Source: SIG673 sp045653945 (lineage in GTDB: Bacteria > Bacillota > Clostridia > Oscillospirales > CAG-272). Taken from it: a stretch of 23,518 nucleotides of DNA. The stretch covers positions 1 through 23,518 of the forward strand of contig JAZOML010000051.1 in NCBI GenBank assembly GCA_045653945.1, given 5' to 3'. The notes below the pieces were generated by a model, which was not told the origin of the DNA, did no database searches, and saw nothing but the letters and a program-made list of their open reading frames with translations. Shown here in pieces: positions 5,975 to 12,247 of the stretch. The position numbers were made by a program, and so were the translations under genes. Positions within the stretch are counted from its first letter, which is position 1, and every line of letters starts with the position of its first letter.

Positions 5975-6775
5975 TTAATAAATCTCCGTAAGAGAGGCAA
6001 AACGGTAACCGTCCTTTTCAAGTGCGGTAAGCACCTTGTCAAGTACGTCGGCATTTGTTTTTGAGGTCGGATGCAGCAGCATAATTTCTCCGGGGTGAGC
6101 ATTGTCAAGGATTTTTTTGATTGCATAATCGGCGCTCGGCTGACGGTTGTTGTCCCAATCTGCATAGGCAAAGCTCCAAAATACGGTTTTGTACCCAAGC
6201 TCACTCGCAAATTTTAAATTCTGTTCGCTGAATTTGCCCTCTGGTGGACGGTAGAATTTTGCACACTCAAATCCACATTTTTCACGTATTAAATCGTTTA
6301 ACTGTGAAAGCTGAATGTCAAATCGAGCCTTATCCGTTAGCTTTGTCATATCGGGGTGAGTCATTGTGTGGTTGCAAACGAGATGCCCCTCGTTATGCAT
6401 ACGCTTTACAAGGTCGGTGTTTCGCTCTACAAGATTTTTAAGCACGAAAAACGCCGAAGGAGCATTGTGTTTTTTTAAAGTATCAAGTATTCTCTCAATG
6501 TTTCCGTTTTCGTATCCCGCATCAAAGGTGAGATAGATAACCTTATCGCCGTTTTCAGCTGCTTTTGTATCACCGTAGCAGGCATTATACTTATCTATAA
6601 AGCTGAAAGCAGGCTCGTTTTTTGGTAGAGTGTGAGTATCATTTCTCTTAACGTACCAATTATAAGCGGTATTTTCACTTGCCGCATATACAGGAGCGGG
6701 CATTGTAATAATAGGAAGAGCGAGAAGTATCGCAAGAAGTGAAATAACCGCTCTTTTTAATTTTGTTGTTTTCAT
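5975..6775 (-). CDS. pdaA: PdaA-like delta-lactam-biosynthetic polysaccharide deacetylase
   Basis: This 266-residue secreted protein resembles PdaA, which deacetylates N-acetylmuramic acid so that muramic delta-lactam can form in spore cortex peptidoglycan. The N terminus is a signal peptide with a hydrophobic core at about 9-27 and a likely cut after VYAA. Motif 1 is TFDAGYENG (83-91), the PdaA form in which the second Asp of canonical TFDDGP is absent. NHTMTH (135-140), RPPEG (176-180), ADWDNN (about 205-210) and LLHPTSKTNAD follow in PdaA order. The ATG at 6775 has GAGGAA about 7 nt upstream. It is the first gene of a pair with a second deacetylase. The PdaA assignment rests on recalled motif similarity and implies a spore-forming lineage. 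No forespore sigma-factor promoter could be identified upstream. Confidence 0.85.
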   Translation of the reverse strand: MKTTKLKRAVISLLAILLALPIITMPAPVYAASENTAYNWYVKRNDTHTLPKNEPAFSFIDKYNACYGDTKAAENGDKVIYLTFDAGYENGNIERILDTLKKHNAPSAFFVLKNLVERNTDLVKRMHNEGHLVCNHTMTHPDMTKLTDKARFDIQLSQLNDLIREKCGFECAKFYRPPEGKFSEQNLKFASELGYKTVFWSFAYADWDNNRQPSADYAIKKILDNAHPGEIMLLHPTSKTNADVLDKVLTALEKDGYRFASLTEIY

Positions 6776-6901
6776 AATAATTCCTCTTTTAAAATGGTTT
6801 TTCCGTATTTATTTTTTGCTTTTTAAAAAAATTTACACAAAGAAATTTTTATCAAAAAAGAGTGATTTTGACTTAAATTACGAATTATATATATAGGGTA
6901 A

Positions 6902-6931
6902 TTGTACGGTTTATAAGACAACTGATATGAT
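6902..6931 (+). promoter_or_regulatory. Possible promoter of the phosphatase-like gene
   Basis: TTGTAC (6902-6907), an 18-nt spacer and TATGAT (6926-6931). A TATAAT overlaps at 6931-6936. This is a weak match. The rest of the 185-bp divergent intergenic region (6776-6960) is AT-rich with nothing else recognised. Confidence 0.45.
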
Positions 6932-6960
6932 ATAATAATACTGAAAGCGAGGGATTATAT

Positions 6961-7449
6961 ATGAAAATAACTATTATGCCAAGAAAAGCAATAGAGGGAA
7001 TGCTTGAAGGTGATTTTCCGGGAAATACAGCGGTTATAAGCTTTTATGATCCAAAGTCAAAAAGGACACCGCAGGACTACACGCCCGTTAATTTTAAGGG
7101 AAAATGCACGCGAGCTTTAATGGTCGGAGTGCACGATATTGATATCCATATCCTAAAAGATTATGGCTTTACATATGAAACCTATCTGCCTGAAGCAAAG
7201 GAAATAGCGGAGTTTATCAAAACTGCAGTAAAGGAAAAAATGAATATTATTTGCCAGTGCGAATATGGTCAAAGCCGTAGCGCCGCTTGTGCCGCCGCAA
7301 TTTTGGAGTATTACTCCAAAAAGGGGATTAAAATATTCGCCGATTACCGCTATTACCAAAATCAAATGATTTTCCATAAAATTTACGATGCGCTTAAAGA
7401 GTTGAAGAAATCTAAAATAAATGTAAAAAAACACTTGATTTTTCGATAG
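6961..7449 (+). CDS. Small dual-specificity/tyrosine phosphatase-like protein
   Basis: The 162-residue cytosolic protein carries the Cys-x5-Arg phosphate-binding loop of protein tyrosine and dual-specificity phosphatases: CEYGQSR, Cys100 to Arg106, followed by Ser and a helix (SAACAAAILEYY). This loop holds the substrate phosphate while the Cys attacks it. A conserved-looking D-I-D motif near residues 59-61 might supply the general acid, but this is uncertain. The ATG at 6961 has GAGGG 7-8 nt upstream. The gene is monocistronic in appearance. Its last codons contain the -35 box of the downstream tRNA promoter. Substrate unknown; phosphatase activity is inferred from the loop. Confidence 0.82.
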   Translation: MKITIMPRKAIEGMLEGDFPGNTAVISFYDPKSKRTPQDYTPVNFKGKCTRALMVGVHDIDIHILKDYGFTYETYLPEAKEIAEFIKTAVKEKMNIICQCEYGQSRSAACAAAILEYYSKKGIKIFADYRYYQNQMIFHKIYDALKELKKSKINVKKHLIFR

Positions 7450-7463
7450 CTTTGTGATATAAT
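7435..7463 (+). promoter_or_regulatory. Promoter of tRNA-Leu(CAA)
   Basis: TTGATT (7435-7440), a 17-nt spacer and TATAAT (7458-7463), 14 bp before the tRNA. The -35 box lies inside the 3' end of the phosphatase-like coding region. Confidence 0.82.
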
Positions 7464-7477
7464 AATCAAGGCGATAT

Positions 7478-7563
7478 GCCGGCATGATGGAATGGCAGAC
7501 GTGACGGACTCAAAATCCGTTGGTAGCGATACCGTGCGGGTTCAAGTCCCGCTGCCGGCACCA
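7478..7563 (+). tRNA. tRNA-Leu (anticodon CAA)
   Basis: A class II tRNA with acceptor stem GCCGGCA/TGCCGGC, anticodon stem ACGGA/TCCGT with loop CTCAAAA (anticodon CAA, decodes UUG), a long variable arm, a T-loop TTCAAGT and an encoded CCA. Confidence 0.96.
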
Positions 7564-7596
7564 AAAAATCCGAGTCGAAAGACTTGGATTTTTTTA
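7563..7596 (+). terminator. Rho-independent terminator of tRNA-Leu(CAA)
   Basis: A 14-bp stem (AAAAAATCCGAGTC / GACTTGGATTTTTT, one G-U pair) with a GAAA loop and a T-run starts directly at the tRNA 3' end. Confidence 0.85.
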
Positions 7597-7597
7597 T

Positions 7598-7761
7598 CCA
7601 AGCCGCAGGCTTGGTATATCATCGACGCACTAAGTGCGGCGTATATCATCAGCTTCTGCGGGGCTGTATCTCATCACGCGCTAGTGTGTATCTTTCCTGC
7701 GGCTTGATGATATGCAATTCCTTGCGGAATTGATGATATACACACCTTCGGCGTGATTTTT
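7598..7761. repeat. Array of about seven short stem-loops with GATGATATA/TATATCATC linkers
   Basis: Consecutive small hairpins are joined by a conserved 9-nt linker. Clear stems are CCAAGCC/GGCTTGG (7598-7614), CGCAC/GTGCG (7626-7638) and AATTCC/GGAATT (7716-7731); weaker ones lie at 7651-7665, 7676-7689 and 7741-7755. The linker reads TATATCATC at 7615-7623 and 7642-7650 and is degenerate at 7667-7675. In the second half it appears in the opposite orientation as GATGATATG (7706-7714) and GATGATATA (7732-7740). Stem sequences differ while the linker is conserved. The array directly follows the tRNA-Leu terminator. I recall similar strings after tRNA genes in other Clostridia, but could not check this. 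Confidence 0.75.
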
Positions 7762-7794
7762 TGAGTTGAAATTCCATCCTACGAGCCCCAAAAG

Positions 7795-7820
7795 CCTCGT
7801 TCCTTTGAACGAGGTTTTTT
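7795..7820 (+). terminator. Intrinsic terminator closing the stem-loop array
   Basis: CCTCGTTC / GAACGAGG forms an 8-bp stem with a 4-nt loop, followed by six T residues. The 140 bp from here to the next promoter at 7964 is AT-rich with no gene recognised. Confidence 0.8.
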
Positions 7821-7963
7821 ATTTTGACATAAGATAGTTTATCAACAATGACGTAAATGCTACCTTGTACCTCATAATGCTCAACCAAAGTTTTCAATTG
7901 TTTGAACTATTCGAGAAGTTATCGTTCTTTTTTGCGAACACACCAATTTTTTTGAAAAAACTA

Positions 7964-7992
7964 TTGACAAATGTAAAAAATGGGTTTATAAT
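7964..7992 (+). promoter_or_regulatory. Promoter of the aromatic amino acid operon
   Basis: TTGACA (7964-7969), a 17-nt spacer and TATAAT (7987-7992): a full consensus sigma-A-type promoter, with the leader peptide ATG 31 nt past the -10 box. Confidence 0.9.
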
Positions 7993-8023
7993 TATCTCGT
8001 AAATTCATGAGAGGAGAGTAGCT

Positions 8024-8092
8024 ATGAAGTTTTTTTATTACTTTTATTTTTTTATTTTGGCCTGCCCGACTTTTGTGAAAAACAAGATTTAA
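8024..8092 (+). CDS. Phe/Tyr-rich leader peptide (22 aa)
   Basis: A short open frame begins at ATG 8024 with a strong GAGGAG site about 8 nt upstream. It encodes M-K-FFYYFYFF-ILACPTFVKNKI and ends at TAA 8090-8092. Codons 3-10 are an unbroken run of Phe (5) and Tyr (3); one more Phe follows near the end. The peptide lies between a consensus promoter and an intrinsic terminator, upstream of DAHP synthase and chorismate mutase/prephenate dehydratase, whose products lead to Phe and Tyr. By analogy with pheL and trpL leaders, ribosomes would stall here when charged tRNA-Phe or tRNA-Tyr is scarce and so prevent termination. The peptide is read directly from the sequence; the mechanism is inferred. 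Confidence 0.9.
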   Translation: MKFFYYFYFFILACPTFVKNKI

Positions 8093-8161
8093 AATCTTGA
8101 CAACAAAATAGGACAGTCCGTACTTGCTATGCTTAAATGCATAAATTAGTGCGGTTTTTTT
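8083..8161 (+). terminator. Attenuator: early hairpin and rho-independent terminator of the aroF-pheA leader
   Basis: A first hairpin, CAAGAT/ATCTTG (8083-8099), spans the leader peptide stop codon. The terminator stem is CCGTACT (8118-8124) with AGTGCGG (8148-8154), enclosing an inner stem TATGC/GCATA (8128-8143), followed by seven T residues. A further pairing of 8071-8076 with 8103-8108, extended imperfectly by 8062-8067 with 8111-8116, may form the pause-type helix. I could not settle the antiterminator by eye. Confidence 0.85.
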
Positions 8162-8197
8162 ATTTTTAACGTAAATGGTAAGAGTAGAGGTAAAACT

Positions 8198-9226
8198 ATG
8201 TCAATGAATTTCCACAGAAAGCTTCCTATTCCACAGGAAGTAAAAAAGGAATATCCGTTAAACGAGAAAATGGAACAGGTCAAGGCAGCCCGTGATGAGA
8301 GTATTAAAGCAGTATTTGAGGGAAGCTCTGATAAGTTTATTTTAATTATTGGTCCTTGCTCGGCAGACCACAGAGAGCCCGTTCTTGAATATATTTCAAG
8401 ACTTCGCAAAATAGAGGAGCAGGTATCGGATAAGATTATAATAATTCCCCGTATCTACACCAATAAGCCAAGAACAACAGGTCAGGGCTATAAGGGTATG
8501 CTTCATCAGCCTGATCCCGATGCAAAGCCTGATATGTATAAGGGAATAGTCGCTATACGCGAGCTTCATTTAGCCGCCTTGAGAGATTATGGTTTTTCTT
8601 GCGCTGACGAAATGCTTTATCCCGAAAACTACCGTTATTTATCGGACTTACTTTCCTACGTTGCTGTTGGAGCTCGCTCGGTGGAAAACCAAGAGCATAG
8701 ACTTGTAGCTAGTGGAATTGACGCTCCTGTTGGTATGAAAAACCCCACCGGAGGAGACCTTGGCGTTATGATGAACTCTATCGTTGCGGCGCAGTCCAGC
8801 CATACTTATTTATATAGAGGTTGGGAGGTAACGAGCAGCGGAAATCCCTATGCACACGCTATTTTGCGTGGCTACGTTGACTATGCAGGCAGAAGCGTAT
8901 CGAATTATCATTATGAGGACTTACTTAGAGTCAGGGAACTTTACGAAAAATCAGGTCTAGTTAACCCATCTGTTGTAGTAGATACAAACCATAATAACTC
9001 AGGCAAAAAATACCTTGAACAAATACGCATAGCTAAGGATATTGTCCATAGCCGTAACCAAAATCCCGATATCAAGCAGCTTGTAAAGGGACTTATGATT
9101 GAAAGCTATATTGAGGACGGAGCGCAAAGTGTTGGTGAGCATATTTTCGGTAAATCAATAACCGACCCCTGCCTTGGTTGGGAAAAGACGGAACGCCTTA
9201 TACTTGATATTGCGGATAAACTTTAA
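8198..9226 (+). CDS. aroF: 3-deoxy-7-phosphoheptulonate (DAHP) synthase, class I alpha
   Basis: The 342-residue enzyme condenses phosphoenolpyruvate with erythrose 4-phosphate to DAHP, the entry step of the shikimate pathway. Signature motifs are GPCSADH (52-58), RIYTNKPRT (85-93) for PEP binding, GMKNPTGG (179-186), DTNHNNSGK (261-269) in place of the enterobacterial D-x-S-HANS motif, and ESYIEDG with GKSITDPCLGW near the C terminus. Length and motifs fit the AroF/G/H type, which is feedback-inhibited by aromatic amino acids in other bacteria. The start at 8198 has AGAGG upstream. It is the first structural gene behind the Phe/Tyr leader attenuator and is followed 17 nt later by the chorismate mutase/prephenate dehydratase gene. 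The choice among AroF, AroG and AroH is not possible from sequence alone. Confidence 0.95.
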   Translation: MSMNFHRKLPIPQEVKKEYPLNEKMEQVKAARDESIKAVFEGSSDKFILIIGPCSADHREPVLEYISRLRKIEEQVSDKIIIIPRIYTNKPRTTGQGYKGMLHQPDPDAKPDMYKGIVAIRELHLAALRDYGFSCADEMLYPENYRYLSDLLSYVAVGARSVENQEHRLVASGIDAPVGMKNPTGGDLGVMMNSIVAAQSSHTYLYRGWEVTSSGNPYAHAILRGYVDYAGRSVSNYHYEDLLRVRELYEKSGLVNPSVVVDTNHNNSGKKYLEQIRIAKDIVHSRNQNPDIKQLVKGLMIESYIEDGAQSVGEHIFGKSITDPCLGWEKTERLILDIADKL

Positions 9227-9243
9227 CTAATGAGGGTTTTATA

Positions 9244-10332
9244 ATGTCAAATAAATTGGAACAAGCAAGAAAAATTATAAATGAAGTTGACAGGCAAATG
9301 GCTGAGTTATTCGTTAAACGTATGAGCGCAGTCAAAACGGTTTGCGAGTATAAAATGGAATACGGGCTTCCTATTCTTGATCAAAAGAGAGAGGACGCCG
9401 TTATTGAAAAGAACTCTGCCCTTGTTGACGACGAAAATTTAAAGGGGTACTATATCGACTACATAAAAAATCTTATGGCGGTGTCCAGGGCATATCAGTA
9501 CCGTATGCAAAACGGTCTTAAGGTTGCGTATAGTGGCGTAGAGGGAGCATTTGCACATATAGCAGCAGGCAGAATTTTTCCTGAAGGTAACCGTATATCT
9601 TATGGAGATTTTAAAGCAGCTTACGATTCAGTTATTAGTGGGGAAAGCGACGTTGCAGTGCTTCCTATTGAAAATAGCTATGCAGGTGAGGTTGGGCAAA
9701 CCATTGATTTGATTTTTTCGGGTAGCTTGTTTATTAACGGTATCTATGAGCTTGAAATTCATCAAAATCTTCTTGGTGTTCACGGCGCAACAGTTGAGGA
9801 TATTAAGAAGATAACAAGTCATCCACAAGCGCTTAATCAGTGCCACGATTATATCAAAATGCGCGGTTTTGAAACTGAAGAAGCAAACAACACCGCTGTA
9901 GCGGCAAAATCGGTTGCATATAAAAACGATAAATCATACGGTGCAATTGCGAGTGCTGAAACGGCAGAAATCTATGGTCTTAAGGTAATTGAGGCAAACA
10001 TCAATAAAAGCGGAGAAAACACCACACGCTTTGCAGTGCTTTCGAAGGTAAAGGCAAATTCACTGTCCCTTAGCAGCTCAGTTTTGATGTTTACGGTTAA
10101 GCACGAGGCAGGCTCGCTTGCTAACGCTATTGGAATTATCGGAAAATACGGATATAATATGACTGCTCTTCGTAGCAGACCAATGAAAAAACACTCTTGG
10201 CAATATTATTTCTATGTTGAAATAGACGGCAGCACCGAAACTGAAAACGGCAAAAAAATGCTTGAAGAGTTAGATATGGTTTGCGATAAATTAAAGGTTG
10301 CGGGAACGTTTGCTCCACATACTGAAATATAA
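9244..10332 (+). CDS. pheA: Bifunctional chorismate mutase/prephenate dehydratase (P-protein)
   Basis: The 362-residue protein converts chorismate to prephenate and then to phenylpyruvate, the committed route to Phe. Residues 1-90 form an AroQ chorismate mutase domain. Residues ~93-267 are the prephenate dehydratase domain, with VAYSGVEGAFAH, PIENS (141-145), SHPQAL (192-197), NNTAVAAKSV and the catalytic NTTRF (259-263). Residues ~280-352 are an ACT domain that normally binds Phe for feedback inhibition. Here the usual GAL and ESRP motifs read EAGSLANAI and RSRP, so sensitivity could differ. The ATG at 9244 has GAGGG upstream, 17 nt after aroF. Genes for steps between DAHP and chorismate are not nearby. 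Confidence 0.95.
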   Translation: MSNKLEQARKIINEVDRQMAELFVKRMSAVKTVCEYKMEYGLPILDQKREDAVIEKNSALVDDENLKGYYIDYIKNLMAVSRAYQYRMQNGLKVAYSGVEGAFAHIAAGRIFPEGNRISYGDFKAAYDSVISGESDVAVLPIENSYAGEVGQTIDLIFSGSLFINGIYELEIHQNLLGVHGATVEDIKKITSHPQALNQCHDYIKMRGFETEEANNTAVAAKSVAYKNDKSYGAIASAETAEIYGLKVIEANINKSGENTTRFAVLSKVKANSLSLSSSVLMFTVKHEAGSLANAIGIIGKYGYNMTALRSRPMKKHSWQYYFYVEIDGSTETENGKKMLEELDMVCDKLKVAGTFAPHTEI

Positions 10333-10335
10333 ATT

Positions 10336-10365
10336 AAGCGACGGTTATTTTTAACCGTCGCTTTT
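10336..10365 (+). terminator. Rho-independent terminator of the aroF-pheA operon
   Basis: A perfect 12-bp stem (AAGCGACGGTTA / TAACCGTCGCTT) with a TTTT loop begins 3 nt after the pheA stop codon. Confidence 0.88.
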
Positions 10366-10387
10366 GTTTACACAAAAGTTGTAAAAC

Positions 10388-10455
10388 GTCGACCGCATAG
10401 TTTTTCGCAGAGCGAAAAACGGCGGGTTATGCGCTGTCAGCTGCCGGCAATCGAC
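10388..10455. repeat. Structured GC-rich palindromic element
   Basis: In an AT-rich intergenic region, a 68-nt block folds into nested stems. The outer stem is GTCGA (10388-10392) with TCGAC (10451-10455). Inside is CGCATA with TATGCG, enclosing a perfect 9-bp hairpin GTTTTTCGC/GCGAAAAAC with an AGA loop. A short CAGCTGCCGGCA stretch follows. It has no reading frame and its base composition differs from its surroundings. It could be an interspersed repeat (REP/MITE-like) or a small structured RNA; only one copy is in the window. Confidence 0.55.
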
Positions 10456-10550
10456 CTTGATTATTGTAACACAAACGATTAAAAAATCAAGCCCTTTTTT
10501 ACTTTTATTTATATTAAATTTTTAAATTTGTATTAAATTTTTAAATTGTA

Positions 10551-10579
10551 TTGAATTTTAGTGATTTTTATGTTATACT
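10551..10579 (+). promoter_or_regulatory. Promoter of the BNR-repeat gene
   Basis: TTGAAT (10551-10556), a 17-nt spacer and TATACT (10574-10579). Just upstream (about 10512-10550) TATTAAATTTTTAAATT-like units repeat two to three times and could act as an UP element. Confidence 0.75.
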
Positions 10580-10612
10580 CAAATTACCTAGTTTAAAAGG
10601 AGGCAGCTTATT

Positions 10613-11686
10613 ATGGAAAATAAATTCGTTAAGTTTGATATTGCACCCGAAATACCGAGCGAGGGGACACTTTTTGTTGACCATTCAAAAAATGGTAGAA
10701 GCGGTCATCTGTCGCACGCACTCGTTGAATACAAGAAAGGCTGTATTCTTGCATTTTACTCCAACTGCTCGGGCGCTCGCCCTGTAAAATTACCCGGTCA
10801 TAACGGCTTTGGTTGGCTTGAATTCAAGCGTTCAACCGACGGTGGAAAAAGCTGGAGTGAGCCTAATATTTTTGATTATTCTTATGATTGCTTTATTAAC
10901 AGAGCTTATACCGTTAGCTGTGAAAAGGCGGTATCACTCAGAGAAAATGAGATAATTGCTTTTTTGCTTCGCAATGAGAATTCGAACGGCTGGGAGCCGT
11001 ATCTTACTCCGCAGGTAATTATCAGCGCTGACGCAGGGGAAAGCTGGTCGGAACCGATTGAATTTTGCGACAAACCCGGAAGAATTTACGATGTTGTTGT
11101 AAAGGACGGAGAAATTTACGTTCTTATGATGGCTAACACTATGTTTTTTGCCACAAAGCCCGAGCATAGATATTATATTTACAAAAGTTCAGATTTTGGC
11201 AGAAGCTTTTCTTTTCAAGGAGAGCTTCCCGGGGACTGTATAAATCACGGCTACGGAGCAATGACACTGCGTGATGACGGTGCGCTTATCTGCTATGAAT
11301 ACGATAATGGTGACGAATTTAATCTTGTTTATCATATCAGCTTTGATATGGGTAAAACTTGGCCGGAAAGTGGAAAAAGCTACGTTGCAAAGCGTATTCG
11401 TAATCCGCAGGTTGCTAAGGTAAATGGTGGCTATCTGCTTCACGGTCGCTCAGGTTTAAATTCCTTCGATTTACCGATATATTTCGTACTTTATACAAGT
11501 AAGGATGGTATTCATTGGGACGATGGAACGTATCTTTGCGAAAAGAGGGGCAACGGCGCATACTATTCAAACAATCTTGTGCTTTCACATCCAGACGGCT
11601 CGCAGAGGGTACTTATTCAGTCCTCGATAGCATACGACGGTGGCTGGCGTACAAACGTCACACAATGGCTTCTTGATATTAAATGA
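10613..11686 (+). CDS. BNR-repeat (sialidase-fold) protein, cytoplasmic
   Basis: The 357-residue protein is a predicted six-bladed beta-propeller of the sialidase/neuraminidase superfamily. Five Asp-box (S-x-D-x-G-x-x-W) motifs are visible: STDGGKSW (74-81), SADAGESW (138-145), SSDFGRSF (192-199), SFDMGKTW (243-250) and the degenerate SKDGIHW (296-302). Sialidases release terminal sialic acid, but many BNR proteins act on other sugars or have no known activity. There is no signal peptide or LPxTG, so it is probably intracellular and would act on imported glycans. The ATG at 10613 has a strong AGGAGG site. It is monocistronic, with its own promoter and terminator. An Arg triad cannot be assigned with certainty by eye. 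Confidence 0.83.
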   Translation: MENKFVKFDIAPEIPSEGTLFVDHSKNGRSGHLSHALVEYKKGCILAFYSNCSGARPVKLPGHNGFGWLEFKRSTDGGKSWSEPNIFDYSYDCFINRAYTVSCEKAVSLRENEIIAFLLRNENSNGWEPYLTPQVIISADAGESWSEPIEFCDKPGRIYDVVVKDGEIYVLMMANTMFFATKPEHRYYIYKSSDFGRSFSFQGELPGDCINHGYGAMTLRDDGALICYEYDNGDEFNLVYHISFDMGKTWPESGKSYVAKRIRNPQVAKVNGGYLLHGRSGLNSFDLPIYFVLYTSKDGIHWDDGTYLCEKRGNGAYYSNNLVLSHPDGSQRVLIQSSIAYDGGWRTNVTQWLLDIK

Positions 11687-11718
11687 AAATAGGCTGATTC
11701 AATGAATCAGCCTATTTT
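11686..11718. terminator. Bidirectional terminator
   Basis: A 15-bp perfect stem (AAAATAGGCTGATTC and its complement, 3-nt loop) lies between the convergent BNR-repeat gene and the ECF S-component gene. It has A/T runs on both sides. Confidence 0.88.
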
Positions 11719-11722
11719 GGCG

Positions 11723-12247
11723 TTAAACGCTTGCTTTGTGTAGCTTTTTTAGTAGCTCTGATAACGGTACAATCATAAGTCCGACAAAAAAGTTAGAAAT
11801 TGCGTGTATAATATCAAAGGGTATTCCCGAAATTATCCAAGCAATCATACCCTCGAAATTAAGTCCAAACATTAAAGCCTGTGCAGGTGCGTAAAGTGTG
11901 CCGTAACACAGCCCAAAAAGAGAGCATATAAGCGGATAAATTACGTACTTTAGCTTTGGTGGTATTTTTCTTGGCAGGAAAAGAGTTATCAAAAAGAGAA
12001 TAATCCATAAATATAGGTGTGGTAACCACCATAGATTGAAGCCTGCATAAACACCAAGTAAAAGAACAAAAATGTATATAGGTATCAGTGCCTTAACTCT
12101 ATAAACAAGTGTGTATGCCATTACGAGAAGTCCGAGCAGGTGGATATTAGGCAGAGCTTCCATTAAAAGCTTTGAAACGAACATAATTGCCCCGAGCATG
12201 GCAAAAACCGACATTTCAAATATTTTGTTTTTGTTTGGTTGCTTCAT
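11723..12247 (-). CDS. ECF transporter S component, probably vitamin B12
   Basis: The 174-residue integral membrane protein has about six hydrophobic helices and the look of an energy-coupling-factor substrate-binding (S) component. Its first helix has the small-residue FAMLGAIMFVSK pattern used to contact the EcfT subunit. The ATG at 12247 overlaps the upstream lipoprotein stop codon (TAATG), implying coupled translation; an ATG at 12259 is the alternative. The pair lies behind a cobalamin riboswitch, so the substrate is probably cobalamin or a corrinoid, or possibly cobalt. The energising EcfA/A'/T subunits are not in the window and may be shared from elsewhere, as is usual for group II ECF systems. 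The S-component class is likely; the substrate is inferred from the riboswitch. Confidence 0.85.
   Translation of the reverse strand: MKQPNKNKIFEMSVFAMLGAIMFVSKLLMEALPNIHLLGLLVMAYTLVYRVKALIPIYIFVLLLGVYAGFNLWWLPHLYLWIILFLITLFLPRKIPPKLKYVIYPLICSLFGLCYGTLYAPAQALMFGLNFEGMIAWIISGIPFDIIHAISNFFVGLMIVPLSELLKKLHKASV

Noticed and set aside
6776..6960. Forespore-type (sigma G or sigma E) promoter for the PdaA-like gene
   Set aside because: No adequate -35/-10 match could be found by eye, so none is reported.
7598..7761. CRISPR array
   Set aside because: Units are uneven in length, stems differ, the constant part is only a 9-nt linker that changes orientation, and there are no cas genes in the window.
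7649..7897. 82-residue minus-strand frame across the stem-loop array
   Set aside because: Most of it translates hairpin repeats and a terminator. It starts at a TTG with no ribosome binding site; similar false frames are common in Clostridia with this repeat.
7993..8197. T-box riboswitch upstream of aroF
   Set aside because: No conserved T-box sequence or specifier-loop layout is visible; the Phe/Tyr leader peptide and terminator explain the region.
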